A DNA stretch of 64,000 bases from Novosphingobium sp. ZN18A2. GTDB lineage: Bacteria > Pseudomonadota > Alphaproteobacteria > Sphingomonadales > Sphingomonadaceae. The position numbers were made by a program, and so were the translations under genes. Position 1 is the first letter of the stretch; every line of letters begins with the position of its first letter. The DNA is taken from NCBI RefSeq assembly GCF_036784765.1, contig NZ_CP136651.1:1860001-1924000 (forward strand). The letters are read 5' to 3'. Below, in pieces: positions 46,738 through 56,136 of this stretch. Under the pieces are notes generated by a model, which did not search any database, was not told the origin of the DNA, and worked only from the letters and a program-made list of their open reading frames with translations.

Positions 46738-48285
46738 ATGAACCAGTCCCGCATCAAGCACGCGCTGAACGTTACGCGCGAAGACGATTTCGCCCAGTGG
46801 TACCAGGCCGTGATCGCCGAGGCCGAGATGGCCGAAGAGTCGGGCGTTCGCGGATGCATGGTCATCCGGCCCTGGGGTTATGGCATCTGGGAACGCATCC
46901 AGAAGCTGATGGACGAACGGATCAAGCAGGCCGGTGTCCAGAACTGCTATTTCCCGCTGTTCATCCCACTGTCCAACTTCGCCAAGGAAGCCGAACACGT
47001 CGAAGGCTTCGCCAAGGAAATGGCGGTTGTCACGCACCATCGGCTGATCGCTGACGGCAAGGGCGGGCTTGTGCCCGACCCCGAAGCGAAGCTGGAAGAA
47101 CCGCTTGTCGTCCGCCCGACTTCGGAAACGGTGATCGGCGGCGCGATGGCGCGGTGGATTCAGTCCTGGCGCGACCTGCCGCTGCTGACAAACCAGTGGG
47201 CCAACGTGGTGCGCTGGGAAATGCGCACGCGCATGTTCCTGCGGACGAGCGAATTCCTGTGGCAGGAGGGGCATACCGCCCATGCCGACCGCGAAGACGC
47301 GATGGCCGAGATGATGCGCGCGCTGGAAATGTATCGCAGCTTTGCGGAAGACGTGCTTGGCCTGCCGGTGATTGCCGGCGCAAAGCCCGAGAACGAGCGT
47401 TTTCCCGGCGCGGTGGAGACGTTCTCTATCGAAGCGATGATGCAGGACGGCAAGGCGCTTCAGGCAGGCACGTCGCACTATCTTGGCACGGGCTTCGCGG
47501 AAGCGGCGGGCATCCGGTATCAGGACAGGGACGGCGCCCAGCAGCTTTGCCACACGACCAGCTGGGGCATGTCCACGCGAATGATCGGCGGGCTGATCAT
47601 GACGCACGGCGACGATGACGGCCTGCGCGTTCCCCCGCAGGTTGCGCCGCACCAGATCGTTATTCTGCCGATGTTGCGCGACAATGAAGGCGATGCCGCG
47701 CTGCTTGCCTATTGCGAGGAACTGCACAAGGCGCTGGCGAGCCAGCCGGTGTTTGGCGAACCCGTGCGCGTGTTGCTTGACAAGCGTCCCGGCAAGGCCA
47801 CCCAGAAGCGTTGGGGCTGGGTCAAGAAGGGTGTTCCGCTGATCCTCGAAATCGGCGGACGCGATGCCGATGGCGGACAAGTGAGCGTGCTGCGGCGCGA
47901 CCAGCTTTGGCGCGAGGACGGCAAGGCAAATTTCGTCGCCATGGCGCGCGACGAGTTCGTTTCGGCTGCCGCCGGGGAGCTTGAGGATATCCAGCGTTCG
48001 CTCCACGCCGAAGCGACCGCGCGGCGCGATGCCAACATCGCGCGGGACATCATCGGGCTGATTGGCCTTGAGGAATATTTCGCGGAAGACCGCAAATACC
48101 CGGGCTGGGTGGAACTGGGCTGGGCGCGGCCTACCGGCGAAGAGCTGGATAGCGTAGTCGCCAAGCTGAAAGACCTGAAACTGACCATCCGCAACACCCC
48201 GCTGGACGCGGGCGAGGTTTCGGGCGATTGTCCGTTCACCGGGCGCCCGGCGGTGGAAAAGATTCTCATCGCGCGCGCCTATTGA
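46738..48285 (+). CDS. proS: Prolyl-tRNA synthetase, archaeal/eukaryotic type
   Basis: 515 aa, class II synthetase charging tRNA-Pro. Motif 2/3 regions are visible: EEPLVVRPTSETVIGGAMARWIQSWRDLPLL, then QWANVVRWEMRTRMFLRTSEFLWQEGHTAHA. A short-type anticodon-binding domain and a C-terminal extension follow (YPGWVELGWARP to the end). There is no bacterial YbaK-like editing insert between motifs 2 and 3. This matches the archaeal-like ProRS group rather than the E. coli or short alphaproteobacterial type. It is a single copy here, near a tRNA-Pro (CGG) gene at 15163. Confidence 0.94.
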   Translation: MNQSRIKHALNVTREDDFAQWYQAVIAEAEMAEESGVRGCMVIRPWGYGIWERIQKLMDERIKQAGVQNCYFPLFIPLSNFAKEAEHVEGFAKEMAVVTHHRLIADGKGGLVPDPEAKLEEPLVVRPTSETVIGGAMARWIQSWRDLPLLTNQWANVVRWEMRTRMFLRTSEFLWQEGHTAHADREDAMAEMMRALEMYRSFAEDVLGLPVIAGAKPENERFPGAVETFSIEAMMQDGKALQAGTSHYLGTGFAEAAGIRYQDRDGAQQLCHTTSWGMSTRMIGGLIMTHGDDDGLRVPPQVAPHQIVILPMLRDNEGDAALLAYCEELHKALASQPVFGEPVRVLLDKRPGKATQKRWGWVKKGVPLILEIGGRDADGGQVSVLRRDQLWREDGKANFVAMARDEFVSAAAGELEDIQRSLHAEATARRDANIARDIIGLIGLEEYFAEDRKYPGWVELGWARPTGEELDSVVAKLKDLKLTIRNTPLDAGEVSGDCPFTGRPAVEKILIARAY

Positions 48286-48345
48286 GCCGGGACAGCTGGT
48301 CGCATCGTCCCGGCAATTCCTTCCTGCCGAGCCGGAGAGTTCTCG

Positions 48346-49686
48346 ATGCGCACGTTCCTGTTTCCGCTCCTTGCGCTTAGCATGGCAAGCCCCGCGCTGG
48401 CCGCCGCCGATCCCGCGGCAGACGTTTCGCAGGACCGGCTGAAAGCCGATGTGGACGCATTGGTTTCGTTCGGCACGCGCCACACCTTGTCTTCGCAAAC
48501 CGATCCCAGGCGCGGCATCGGCGCGGCCCGGACCTGGGCCAAGGCGCAGTTTCAGGCTGACAGCAAGGCGTGCGGCGGATGCCTGGAGATTGTCGAGCCG
48601 GAAACCATGGTGTCCGGATCGCGCATTCCCAATCCGACGCGCCTTGTTGACGTTGTTGCTATTCAGCGTGGCACCGAACGCCCGAACGAGGTCGTGATCG
48701 TGCAAGGGCATATAGACAGCCGCGTGACCGACGTGATGAACGCCACCGCCGATGCGCCCGGCGCCAATGACGATGCATCGGGCGTCGCTGTCGCGCTTGA
48801 GGCCGCGCGCGTTCTGTCCCGGCACAAGTTTCCGGCGACGATCGTCTATGCGGCGCTAAGCGGGGAAGAGCAGGGGCTTTATGGCGGCAAGCTGCTTGCC
48901 GACTATGCGGAAAAGCACGGCTGGCACGTCAAGGCGGTGCTGAACAACGATATCGTCGGCAATTCGCGCGGGTCCGACGGGCTGGTGGACGATTCCCACG
49001 TCCGCGTGTTCTCGGAAGGCGAGCGCGCCGATGCGGATGACAAGATGCGCGCGGCGATGCGCCGCGACGGGGGAGAAAACGACAGCCCCTCTCGCAATCT
49101 GTCGCGCTTCATCGCGGGGCTTGCTGCCGCCGACGGCAAGGGGTTTTCGGTCCGCCAGATATGGCGAACGGATCGCATGGGGCGCGGCGGGGACCAGATT
49201 CCGTTTGAGGACAAGGGCTATCCCGCGGTGCGCTTTTCCGTAGCCGTGGAAAATTACAATCACCAGCACCAGGATCTGCGCACGGAAAACGGCGTGGTTT
49301 ACGGCGATACCGCGCAGTTCATGGACTTTGCCTATCTTGCAAAGGTCGCGCGGCTGAACGTGCGGGCGCTTGCAGCGCTGGCAAGCGCGCCAATGCCGCC
49401 CTCGGTCGTGGCCAAGGCGGCCGTCCAGACATTCACCGACATCTCGTGGACGCCGGTGAACGGCGCGGTGCAATACAACGTGTGGCAACGCCGGACCGAC
49501 AAACCGGGTTGGGGAGACAAGCCGGTGCGCACAACGGAGGATACGCACGTGCGGTTGAATGGCGTTCGCGGTGACGACTGGTTCTTCGGCGTCAGCGCCG
49601 TTGCGGCGGACGGGGCGGAAAGCCCGGTCGCATCGGCGGTGCCAGGCGGCGGGTTCGACAAGACTGTTGCGCCGCCCAAAGGGTGA
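48346..49686 (+). CDS. Secreted M28 family metallopeptidase with C-terminal FnIII-like domain
   Basis: 446 aa with a signal peptide (MRTFLFPLLALSMASPALA-AA). The co-catalytic zinc site is intact: VQGHIDSR (His, Asp), GANDDASGVA (Asp), LSGEEQGLYGG (Glu-Glu), NNDIVGN (Asp) and NYNHQHQD (His). Residues about 350-440 resemble a fibronectin-III-like module (FTDISWTPVNGAVQYNVWQR). M28 enzymes are aminopeptidases or glutamyl carboxypeptidases; the substrate is unknown, and it may scavenge peptides from outside. It lies 60 bp after proS. Confidence 0.88.
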   Translation: MRTFLFPLLALSMASPALAAADPAADVSQDRLKADVDALVSFGTRHTLSSQTDPRRGIGAARTWAKAQFQADSKACGGCLEIVEPETMVSGSRIPNPTRLVDVVAIQRGTERPNEVVIVQGHIDSRVTDVMNATADAPGANDDASGVAVALEAARVLSRHKFPATIVYAALSGEEQGLYGGKLLADYAEKHGWHVKAVLNNDIVGNSRGSDGLVDDSHVRVFSEGERADADDKMRAAMRRDGGENDSPSRNLSRFIAGLAAADGKGFSVRQIWRTDRMGRGGDQIPFEDKGYPAVRFSVAVENYNHQHQDLRTENGVVYGDTAQFMDFAYLAKVARLNVRALAALASAPMPPSVVAKAAVQTFTDISWTPVNGAVQYNVWQRRTDKPGWGDKPVRTTEDTHVRLNGVRGDDWFFGVSAVAADGAESPVASAVPGGGFDKTVAPPKG

Positions 49687-49726
49687 TGTGGTTGCCAACC
49701 GGGCAGCGAAACGCCACATCCCGCAA

Positions 49727-52000
49727 ATGGCACGATCTCCCAAGCGCGAACCCGGCATGCCCACGCGGCAGCAGGTGCTCGATTTTATCTCCGATTCCAC
49801 CGAACCCGCCGGCAAGCGCGAGATTGCGCGGGCTTTCGGGCTGAAGGGGCAAGAGAAGATCAAGCTCAAGGCGCTGTTGAAGGACATGGCCGAAGAAGGG
49901 CTGATCGACGGCAAGCGCACCGCCTTTCACAAGATGGGCGGCGTACCGCGCGTAACGGTGCTGCGAGTGGTGGATATCGAGGATGGCGAGGCGATTGCCA
50001 TTCCCGATAGCTGGCAACCCGACGATGCAACGCCGCCGCCGCGCCTGCGCATGATCGAAAAGGATCGTGGTTCGGCACTGCGCAAGGGCGACCGCGTTCT
50101 GTCGCGGACAGAGGAAGCGGGGAAGGGCTGGATCGCCCATCCGATGAAGAAACTTCCCGCGCGGGTCGACCAGTTGATGGGCGTTGTCGAGATAGACGGA
50201 GCGGGCAAGGGCTGGCTCGCCCCGATCGACAAGCGCGTGCGCAATTCCACGCCGATTTCCGACATTGGCGGGGCCGAAGCGGGCCAGCTCGTTTTCGCAG
50301 AGCCGGCCGGGCGCGGCCCGCGATCCGGCGTGAAGGTTACCGAAGTGCTTGGCGATCCGCTGGCCCCGCGCGCGTTCAGCCTGATCGCGATCAACAAGCA
50401 CGGAATTCCCTTTGCCTTTCCCGAAGAAACGGTATCGGAAGCGCAAAAGGTTGCCGAACTGCCGCTGAGCGATACCGAGCGCGAGGATTTGCGCGCACTT
50501 CCGATCGTGGCAATCGACCCTGCGGACGCGCGCGACCATGACGATGCGATCTGGGCCGAGCCGGACGGGCAGGGCGGCTATCGCGCGCTTGTCGCCATCG
50601 CCGACGTCAGCTTCTATGTTCGCCCCGGCGGAAAGCTTGACCGCGAGGCGAGGAAGCGGGGCAACTCTGTCTATTTTCCCGACCGCGTCGTGCCGATGTT
50701 GCCGGAAGTGCTCTCCGCCGATGTGTGTTCGCTACGCGCGGGCGAGGACCGGGCCGCGATGGCGTGCCATCTTGTCATCGACAGGAATGGCAGAGTAGCC
50801 TCATGGCGCTTCACGCGCGCACTGGTGCGCATTGCCGAAGTCATTCCATACGAAGAGGCGCAACGGCGCATCGACGAGGAGGCTGCGCCAGAGCATCTCG
50901 TCCACTTGTGGGAAGCGTGGCGCCTGCTGGAAAAGGCGCGCCAGGACCGCGACCCGCTGGAACTGGAACTGCCCGAACGCCGCGTTGTGCTTGACGAGAA
51001 AGGGCGCATCGCGGAGATCGCCTTGCGCGAACGGCTCGATGCGCACCGCGTGGTTGAAGATTTCATGATCGCGGCAAACGTCGCGGCAGCGAAGGCGCTG
51101 GAAGCGAAGGTCGCCCCGGTCGTCTATCGCGTTCACGAGCCGCCCAGTCGTGAAAAGCTGGTGGCGCTGAAGGATTACCTTGCCACGTTCGACCGCAAGT
51201 TCGCGCTGGGCCAGGTAATTACCCCGTCGCTGTTCAACCGCATGCTGAAGGACGTGTCCGACGAGGCGGAAAAGGCGCTGATCATGGAAGCGGTGCTGCG
51301 CAGCCAGACCCAGGCTTACTATGGCCCGCGCAATGCAGGGCACTTCGGGCTGTCTCTGGGCAGCTATGCGCACTTCACCTCGCCGATACGCCGCTATTCC
51401 GATTTGCTGGTTCACCGCGCACTGGTCGATGCCTATCACCTTGAGCAGCCCGCGCCGAAGGATCGTGCCATTCCAAGCCGGAGCGGACTTTCCGACGCCG
51501 ACCGGGACGACCTGTCGCGCATCTCCGATGCGATCAGCGTGACCGAGCGCCGCGCGATGGAAGCCGAGCGCGAGACGATCGATCGCTATGTCGCCGCATG
51601 GCTGGCGGGCCGTGTGGGCGAAGTGTTCGATACGCGCATCACCGGCGTCCAGAAATTCGGTTTCTTCGCCACTATCATCGGGCTGGGCGGCGATGGCCTT
51701 GTTCCCGTCTCCACGCTGGGTGCCGAACGGTTCGATTACGATGACAAGGCGCAGGCGCTGGTGGGAGAACAAAGCGGGGAACGCTTCACCATGGGGCAGA
51801 TCCTGAAGCTGCGCCTGGCGGAAGCCAACCCGCTGACCGGCGCGCTGAAGTTCGAGCCCGAGGACGTGGCCGAGGGCGTGCAGCGCATCGAACGGCGCGG
51901 CGCGCGGCCTCCGAAGCCCCGCAAGGACGGCAAGGGCAAATACATGGTGGGCAAGCGCGGGCGGCCCGCCAATGTCCGGCACAAGGGCAAGAAGCGTTAG
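49727..52000 (+). CDS. rnr: Ribonuclease R
   Basis: 757 aa; 3'-5' hydrolytic exoribonuclease able to degrade structured RNA. An N-terminal winged helix (TRQQVLDFISDSTEPAGKREIARAFGL) and cold-shock-like domains come first. The RNB catalytic domain has the metal-binding IDPADARDHDDAIWAE block, FTSPIRRYSDLLVHR and the following helix. An S1 domain (GRVGEVFDTRITGVQKFGFF) and a Lys/Arg-rich tail end the protein. Upstream in-frame extension overlaps the M28 gene and is not used. The 3' end is only 6 bp from the opposing uspA gene. Confidence 0.96.
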   Translation: MARSPKREPGMPTRQQVLDFISDSTEPAGKREIARAFGLKGQEKIKLKALLKDMAEEGLIDGKRTAFHKMGGVPRVTVLRVVDIEDGEAIAIPDSWQPDDATPPPRLRMIEKDRGSALRKGDRVLSRTEEAGKGWIAHPMKKLPARVDQLMGVVEIDGAGKGWLAPIDKRVRNSTPISDIGGAEAGQLVFAEPAGRGPRSGVKVTEVLGDPLAPRAFSLIAINKHGIPFAFPEETVSEAQKVAELPLSDTEREDLRALPIVAIDPADARDHDDAIWAEPDGQGGYRALVAIADVSFYVRPGGKLDREARKRGNSVYFPDRVVPMLPEVLSADVCSLRAGEDRAAMACHLVIDRNGRVASWRFTRALVRIAEVIPYEEAQRRIDEEAAPEHLVHLWEAWRLLEKARQDRDPLELELPERRVVLDEKGRIAEIALRERLDAHRVVEDFMIAANVAAAKALEAKVAPVVYRVHEPPSREKLVALKDYLATFDRKFALGQVITPSLFNRMLKDVSDEAEKALIMEAVLRSQTQAYYGPRNAGHFGLSLGSYAHFTSPIRRYSDLLVHRALVDAYHLEQPAPKDRAIPSRSGLSDADRDDLSRISDAISVTERRAMEAERETIDRYVAAWLAGRVGEVFDTRITGVQKFGFFATIIGLGGDGLVPVSTLGAERFDYDDKAQALVGEQSGERFTMGQILKLRLAEANPLTGALKFEPEDVAEGVQRIERRGARPPKPRKDGKGKYMVGKRGRPANVRHKGKKR

Positions 52001-52006
52001 GCGACG

Positions 52007-52471
52007 CTAGGAAAGGCGGTCGACGTCGTCCTCACTCATCGATCCGGGCACGATCATCAGCGAGCAGGGCAGCTTTCCCGCGTCGTGCATCGCGAAATGC
52101 GAAACAAGCGGGCCGGGAGAACCTTCCGCCGCCGCGCCCAGCACCAGCGCAGAAACTTCCGGGTGTTCCTCAAGGTAGCCGCGCACCACCTTCGTGCTGT
52201 CGCCCTCGCGCACGGAAATGACCGGGCTCAGCCCCTCGGCGCTCTGGATGCCGCTTGCGGCGGTGTTGGCAAGCACTTCGGCACGGTCGCGGGCTTCTTC
52301 CTCAATCGTGGCCTGCACGCCACCGAAAGGTGAGAAGTCCTGTTTCGGGACCAGCGCAAGGATGTGGACAGCACCGCCGGTGCGCACCGCGCGCCTTGCC
52401 GCATAGCGCAACGCCAGGCGCGCCTCTGCCGTTTCGTCCATGATGACAAGATAAATGCGCTTTTGCGCCAT
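52007..52471 (-). CDS. Universal stress protein A family
   Basis: 154 aa, a single UspA domain. The N-terminal YLVIMDETAEARLALRYAARRA strand-helix is typical, as are the later LVLGAAAEGSPGPLVSH and PCSLMIVPGS, which form the ATP-binding Gly-rich loop in a somewhat degenerate form (family GxxGxxxxxxxGS). Start 52471 has AGAGAGGG upstream; a longer open frame is rejected. It is divergent to pdhC. Confidence 0.88.
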   Translation of the reverse strand: MAQKRIYLVIMDETAEARLALRYAARRAVRTGGAVHILALVPKQDFSPFGGVQATIEEEARDRAEVLANTAASGIQSAEGLSPVISVREGDSTKVVRGYLEEHPEVSALVLGAAAEGSPGPLVSHFAMHDAGKLPCSLMIVPGSMSEDDVDRLS

Positions 52472-52639
52472 CGGCCCTCTCTTTCGGAACATCGATAATG
52501 AAGTATTTCGTATGCGGTGCAAGCGCCTTGGCCCTTGACCCTTCGCCCCCGGAGCGCGAAATGGCCTCATCCCAAGGAAAGGCGCGGGGCGCGCTCGCAA
52601 GCCCGCCTCGCCGTAGCGACAAGGACGAAAGCCCCGCCC

Positions 52640-53914
52640 ATGCCAATAGCCATCAAGATGCCCGCCCTTTCCCCTACCATGGAAGAGGGCACGCTGGCCA
52701 AATGGCTGGTGAAAGAGGGCGATACGGTTTCATCGGGCGATATCATGGCCGAGATCGAAACCGACAAGGCAACCATGGAGTTCGAGGCGGTCGACGAGGG
52801 AACCATCGTTTCGATCGAGGTTCCGGAAGGGACCGAAGGCGTGAAAGTCGGCGCGGTGATTGCCCAGTTGGCGGGTGAAGACGAAGACGCCAGTGCTCCG
52901 GCGCCAGCGCCGAAAGAAGAGGCCAAGGCCGCACCGGCGCCCAGCCCGTCACCTGCTCCGACGCCGACCGCCGCCCCTGCACCCGCACCCGCACCCGCAC
53001 ACGCACCCAAGGGGGATCGCATCATTGCGTCCCCGCTCGCAAAGCGCATTGCGGCAGACAAGGGAATCGATCTGTCCGGGGTGACCGGCAGCGGCCCGCG
53101 CGGGCGGATCGTTAAAGCGGATGTCGAGGGCGCGCAGCCAGGCGCGGCAACTCCGGCGCCCGCTGCCGCGGCGACCGCACCCGCGGCGGGGGCTGCCACT
53201 CCCGCGACCGTGCCCGATTTCGGCATTCCTTACGAAGCGACCAAGCTGAACAACGTCCGCAAGACCATCGCACGCCGCCTCACCGAGGCGAAGCAGACCA
53301 TCCCGCACATCTATCTGACGGTCGACGTGCGGCTTGACGCCCTGCTCAAGTTGCGGGGTGAACTCAACAAGGCGCTTGAACCGCAGGGCGTAAAACTTTC
53401 CGTGAACGACCTGCTGATCAAGGCGCTTGCCAAGGCGCTTTTGCAGGTGCCCAAGTGCAACGTCAGTTTCGCTGGCGATGAACTTCGCAGCTATAGCCGT
53501 GCTGACGTATCCGTCGCCGTCGCTGCGCCTTCAGGCCTGATCACGCCGATCGTGGTCGATGCCGGGACAAAGTCCGTTTCGGCGATTGCCACCGAAATGA
53601 AGGAACTCGCGGGCAAGGCGCGCGAAGGCAAGCTGCAACCGCACGAATACCAGGGCGGCACCGCCAGCCTTTCAAACCTAGGTATGTTCGGCATCAAGCA
53701 GTTCGAAGCCGTGATCAACCCGCCGCAGGGCATGATCCTTGCGGTCGGCGCGGGCGAAAAGCGACCCTATGTCGTGGACGATGCGCTGGCCGTCGCCACG
53801 GTGATGAGCGCGACCGGCAGCTTTGACCATCGCGCCATCGACGGCGCGGACGGGGCGGAATTGATGCAGGCGTTCAAGACGCTCGTGGAAAATCCGCTGG
53901 GACTTGTGGCCTGA
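52640..53914 (+). CDS. pdhC: Pyruvate dehydrogenase E2 (dihydrolipoamide acetyltransferase)
   Basis: 424 aa; moves the acetyl group from E1 to CoA. The lipoyl domain has Lys43 in [11 protein letters not shown]. An Ala/Pro/Thr linker (about 85-130) leads to the peripheral-subunit-binding domain at about 130-165 ([15 protein letters not shown]). The catalytic domain carries His397 and Asp401 in [32 protein letters not shown] is typical of alphaproteobacterial PDH E2. The pdhA and pdhB genes are not in this window. A thioesterase gene and lpd follow in the same direction. Confidence 0.95.
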   Translation: MPIAIKMPALSPTMEEGTLAKWLVKEGDTVSSGDIMAEIETDKATMEFEAVDEGTIVSIEVPEGTEGVKVGAVIAQLAGEDEDASAPAPAPKEEAKAAPAPSPSPAPTPTAAPAPAPAPAHAPKGDRIIASPLAKRIAADKGIDLSGVTGSGPRGRIVKADVEGAQPGAATPAPAAAATAPAAGAATPATVPDFGIPYEATKLNNVRKTIARRLTEAKQTIPHIYLTVDVRLDALLKLRGELNKALEPQGVKLSVNDLLIKALAKALLQVPKCNVSFAGDELRSYSRADVSVAVAAPSGLITPIVVDAGTKSVSAIATEMKELAGKAREGKLQPHEYQGGTASLSNLGMFGIKQFEAVINPPQGMILAVGAGEKRPYVVDDALAVATVMSATGSFDHRAIDGADGAELMQAFKTLVENPLGLVA

Positions 53915-53939
53915 GGCTTTCGCAAGGAGGCGCAAGGGC

Positions 53940-54359
53940 ATGGCCGCTGCGCTAGAAAAGTGCGACCCCGCCATCCGCATCACTGCGATGCCGGCAGATG
54001 CCAATCCGGCCGGCGATATCTTCGGTGGCTGGCTGATGGGGCACATGGACATGGCCGCGGGCATCGTTGCCGCGCGCCATTCCAGGGGCCGCGCGGCAAC
54101 CATTGCGGTTGAGGGGATGACGTTCCTCCTTCCGGTCCACGTCGGCGACGAGGTTTCCATCTTCGCCGACCTTGTGAAAACCGGGAGGACATCGATGACG
54201 ATCGCCGTTGAAGCCTGGCGTCGCCCGAGAACGGGTGAGGAACGCCAGTGCGTGACGCGGGCAAATTTTACATTCGTTGCGATCGATGGCGATCGCAAGC
54301 CGCGGCCCGTCCCGCCAATGGACGCGCCGCTTGCAGATCAGGAGAATGCGCGTGGCTGA
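53940..54359 (+). CDS. Acyl-CoA thioesterase (hotdog fold, YciA-like)
   Basis: 139 aa. NPAGDIFGGWLMGHMDMAAG is the active-site helix region of the YciA/Acot hotdog family, with the catalytic-type Asp in GDIFGG; FLLPVHVGDEVSIFADLV is the next conserved strand pair. It hydrolyses acyl-CoA thioesters; chain preference is unknown. An AAGGAGG lies 10 nt before the ATG. It is lodged between pdhC (25 bp away) and lpd (8-nt overlap), so it could control acetyl-CoA or other acyl-CoA released by the complex. That is inference from position. Confidence 0.85.
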   Translation: MAAALEKCDPAIRITAMPADANPAGDIFGGWLMGHMDMAAGIVAARHSRGRAATIAVEGMTFLLPVHVGDEVSIFADLVKTGRTSMTIAVEAWRRPRTGEERQCVTRANFTFVAIDGDRKPRPVPPMDAPLADQENARG

Positions 54360-55764
54360 CCAGTATGACCTTCTTGTCCTCGGCTCTGGCCCGGGCGGTT
54401 ATGTCGCCGCGATTCGCGGCGCCCAGCTTGGTCTGAAGGTGGGCATAGTGGAGCGTGAGAACCTGGGCGGCATCTGCCTCAACTGGGGATGCATTCCCAC
54501 CAAGGCGCTGCTGCGTTCGGCCGAAGTTCTGCACAATATGCAGCACGCCAAGGACTATGGCCTGGCGGCCGACAACATCCGCGCCGATCTGGATGCCGTG
54601 GTAAAGCGCTCGCGCGGGGTGGCGAAGCAATTGAACCAGGGCGTGACGCACCTGATGAAGAAGAACAAGATCACCGTGCACATGGGCGAGGGCCGGATGA
54701 CCGCGCCCGGCAAGGTGGAAGTGAAGGGCGAAAAGGGGACCGAGACGCTCTCCGCAAAGCACGTGATCCTCGCCACCGGAGCGCGCGCACGTGACCTGCC
54801 ATTCTCACCGGCGGACGGGAAGCGCGTGTGGACCTATCGCCACGCGATGACCCCGTCAGAAATGCCGACCGACCTGCTGGTTATCGGCTCGGGTGCGATC
54901 GGGATCGAGTTCGCAAGTTTTTACAACGACATGGGCGCCAACGTGACCGTGGTCGAAATGCTGCCGCGCATCGTTCCGGTAGAGGACGAGGACGTGTCGG
55001 AGTTCCTCGACAGTGCGCTTTCGAAGCAGGGTATCGAGATTTGCACCGGCGCCGGCATCGAGAGCCTGAAGGCCGATGCCAAGGGCGTAACCGCGACGAT
55101 CAAGCGCGCCAGCGGCAAGGTGGAAGAACGCAAATACAGCCACGTGATCGTCGCCATCGGCATCGTGCCCAATACCGAGAATATCGGGCTTGAGACGCTG
55201 GGCATCAAAGCGGAACGCGGGATCGTGCAGATTGACGGCATGGGCCGGACGAACGTGAAGGGCGTTTGGGCCATCGGCGATATCACGCCCGGCCCGTGGC
55301 TGGCGCACAAGGCAAGCCACGAAGGTGTTATCGCGGCCGAAGCCATTGCGCAGGAACTGGGCAACAAGGATGTCCATCCGCACGAAATGGACCGCCGCAA
55401 TATTCCGGGATGCACCTATTGCCACCCGCAGGTCGCTTCCGTGGGGCTGACCGAGGAGAAGGCGAAGGAAGCGGGGTACGATGTGAAGGTTGGCAAGTTC
55501 CCCTTCGTCGGCAATGGCAAGGCGATCGCGCTGGGTGAGGCGCAGGGCTTCATCAAGACCGTGTTCGATGCGAAGACGGGAGAGCTTCTGGGTGCGCACA
55601 TGATCGGCGCGGAAGTGACGGAACTGATCCAGGGCTATGTCGTCGGCAAGACGCTGGAAACAACTGAAGCCGAATTGATACAGACCGTATTCCCTCACCC
55701 GACGCTTTCTGAAATGATGCACGAAAGCGTGCTGTCCGCATATGGGCGCGCCATTCATATCTGA
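54352..55764 (+). CDS. lpdA: Dihydrolipoamide dehydrogenase (E3)
   Basis: 470 aa; FAD flavoenzyme that reoxidises lipoamide with NAD+. The FAD motif GSGPGGYVAA is at 11-20, the redox disulfide is Cys42/Cys47 in GGICLNWGCIPTK, the NAD motif is IGSGAIGIEFASF, and the C-terminal active-site dyad lies in FPHPTLSEMMHE. The GTG at 54352 has AGGAG with 7-8 nt spacing; the ATG at 54346 would be too close to it. The start overlaps the thioesterase stop by 8 nt. It is the only E3 here and may serve both PDH and Bkd complexes. Confidence 0.96.
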   Translation: MADQYDLLVLGSGPGGYVAAIRGAQLGLKVGIVERENLGGICLNWGCIPTKALLRSAEVLHNMQHAKDYGLAADNIRADLDAVVKRSRGVAKQLNQGVTHLMKKNKITVHMGEGRMTAPGKVEVKGEKGTETLSAKHVILATGARARDLPFSPADGKRVWTYRHAMTPSEMPTDLLVIGSGAIGIEFASFYNDMGANVTVVEMLPRIVPVEDEDVSEFLDSALSKQGIEICTGAGIESLKADAKGVTATIKRASGKVEERKYSHVIVAIGIVPNTENIGLETLGIKAERGIVQIDGMGRTNVKGVWAIGDITPGPWLAHKASHEGVIAAEAIAQELGNKDVHPHEMDRRNIPGCTYCHPQVASVGLTEEKAKEAGYDVKVGKFPFVGNGKAIALGEAQGFIKTVFDAKTGELLGAHMIGAEVTELIQGYVVGKTLETTEAELIQTVFPHPTLSEMMHESVLSAYGRAIHI

Positions 55765-55776
55765 CCGGAGGCGTTT

Positions 55777-56088
55777 ATCACCAAGGATAACATCAGCCCG
55801 AGCGACAGCCGGTCGAACGATCGTCTGCGGGTTTCGCTGATGGGCCAGTTGCGCTGGGGCACAAATCCCTGGGGCCAGGTGTTGCTTGAGGATCTCTCGA
55901 CCGGCGGATTCAAGGCACAGTGGAGGCCCCTTTGTGCTCTTGGCACGCCGATCATGGTCAAGATTGCGGGATTGAGTCCGCTGCGCGCCGTGCTGCGCTG
56001 GAAAGACGACGATTACATCGGATGTGAATTCGAAGCGCGTCTGTACGGACCTGTCGTGGACCACATCGCGCGTCTGGCTGCGGAGTAA
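55777..56088 (+). CDS. PilZ domain protein with an apparent non-canonical start
   Basis: About 103 aa if translation begins at the ATC at 55777. PilZ proteins bind cyclic di-GMP through an N-terminal RxxxR; here RSNDR lies upstream of the first ATG (55840), so the ATG form would lose it. The second motif appears as LSTGGFKA (family D/NxSxxG). There is no ATG, GTG or TTG between the lpd stop and 55840, but GGAGG sits 5 nt before ATC ACC AAG. Either an AUC start is used, translation reinitiates after lpd, or the copy is broken. It is a possible receptor for c-di-GMP hydrolysed by the EAL protein. Confidence 0.65.
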   Translation: MTKDNISPSDSRSNDRLRVSLMGQLRWGTNPWGQVLLEDLSTGGFKAQWRPLCALGTPIMVKIAGLSPLRAVLRWKDDDYIGCEFEARLYGPVVDHIARLAAE

Positions 56089-56136
56089 CGCGTCTGCCCG
56101 CGCCGGTTGGCGCGGGCTGCGCTTTCCTCGCTGCCG

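Noticed and set aside
46492..48825. 777-aa minus-strand frame opposite phaR, proS and the M28 gene
   Set aside because: It spans three real genes in antisense; composition shadow only.
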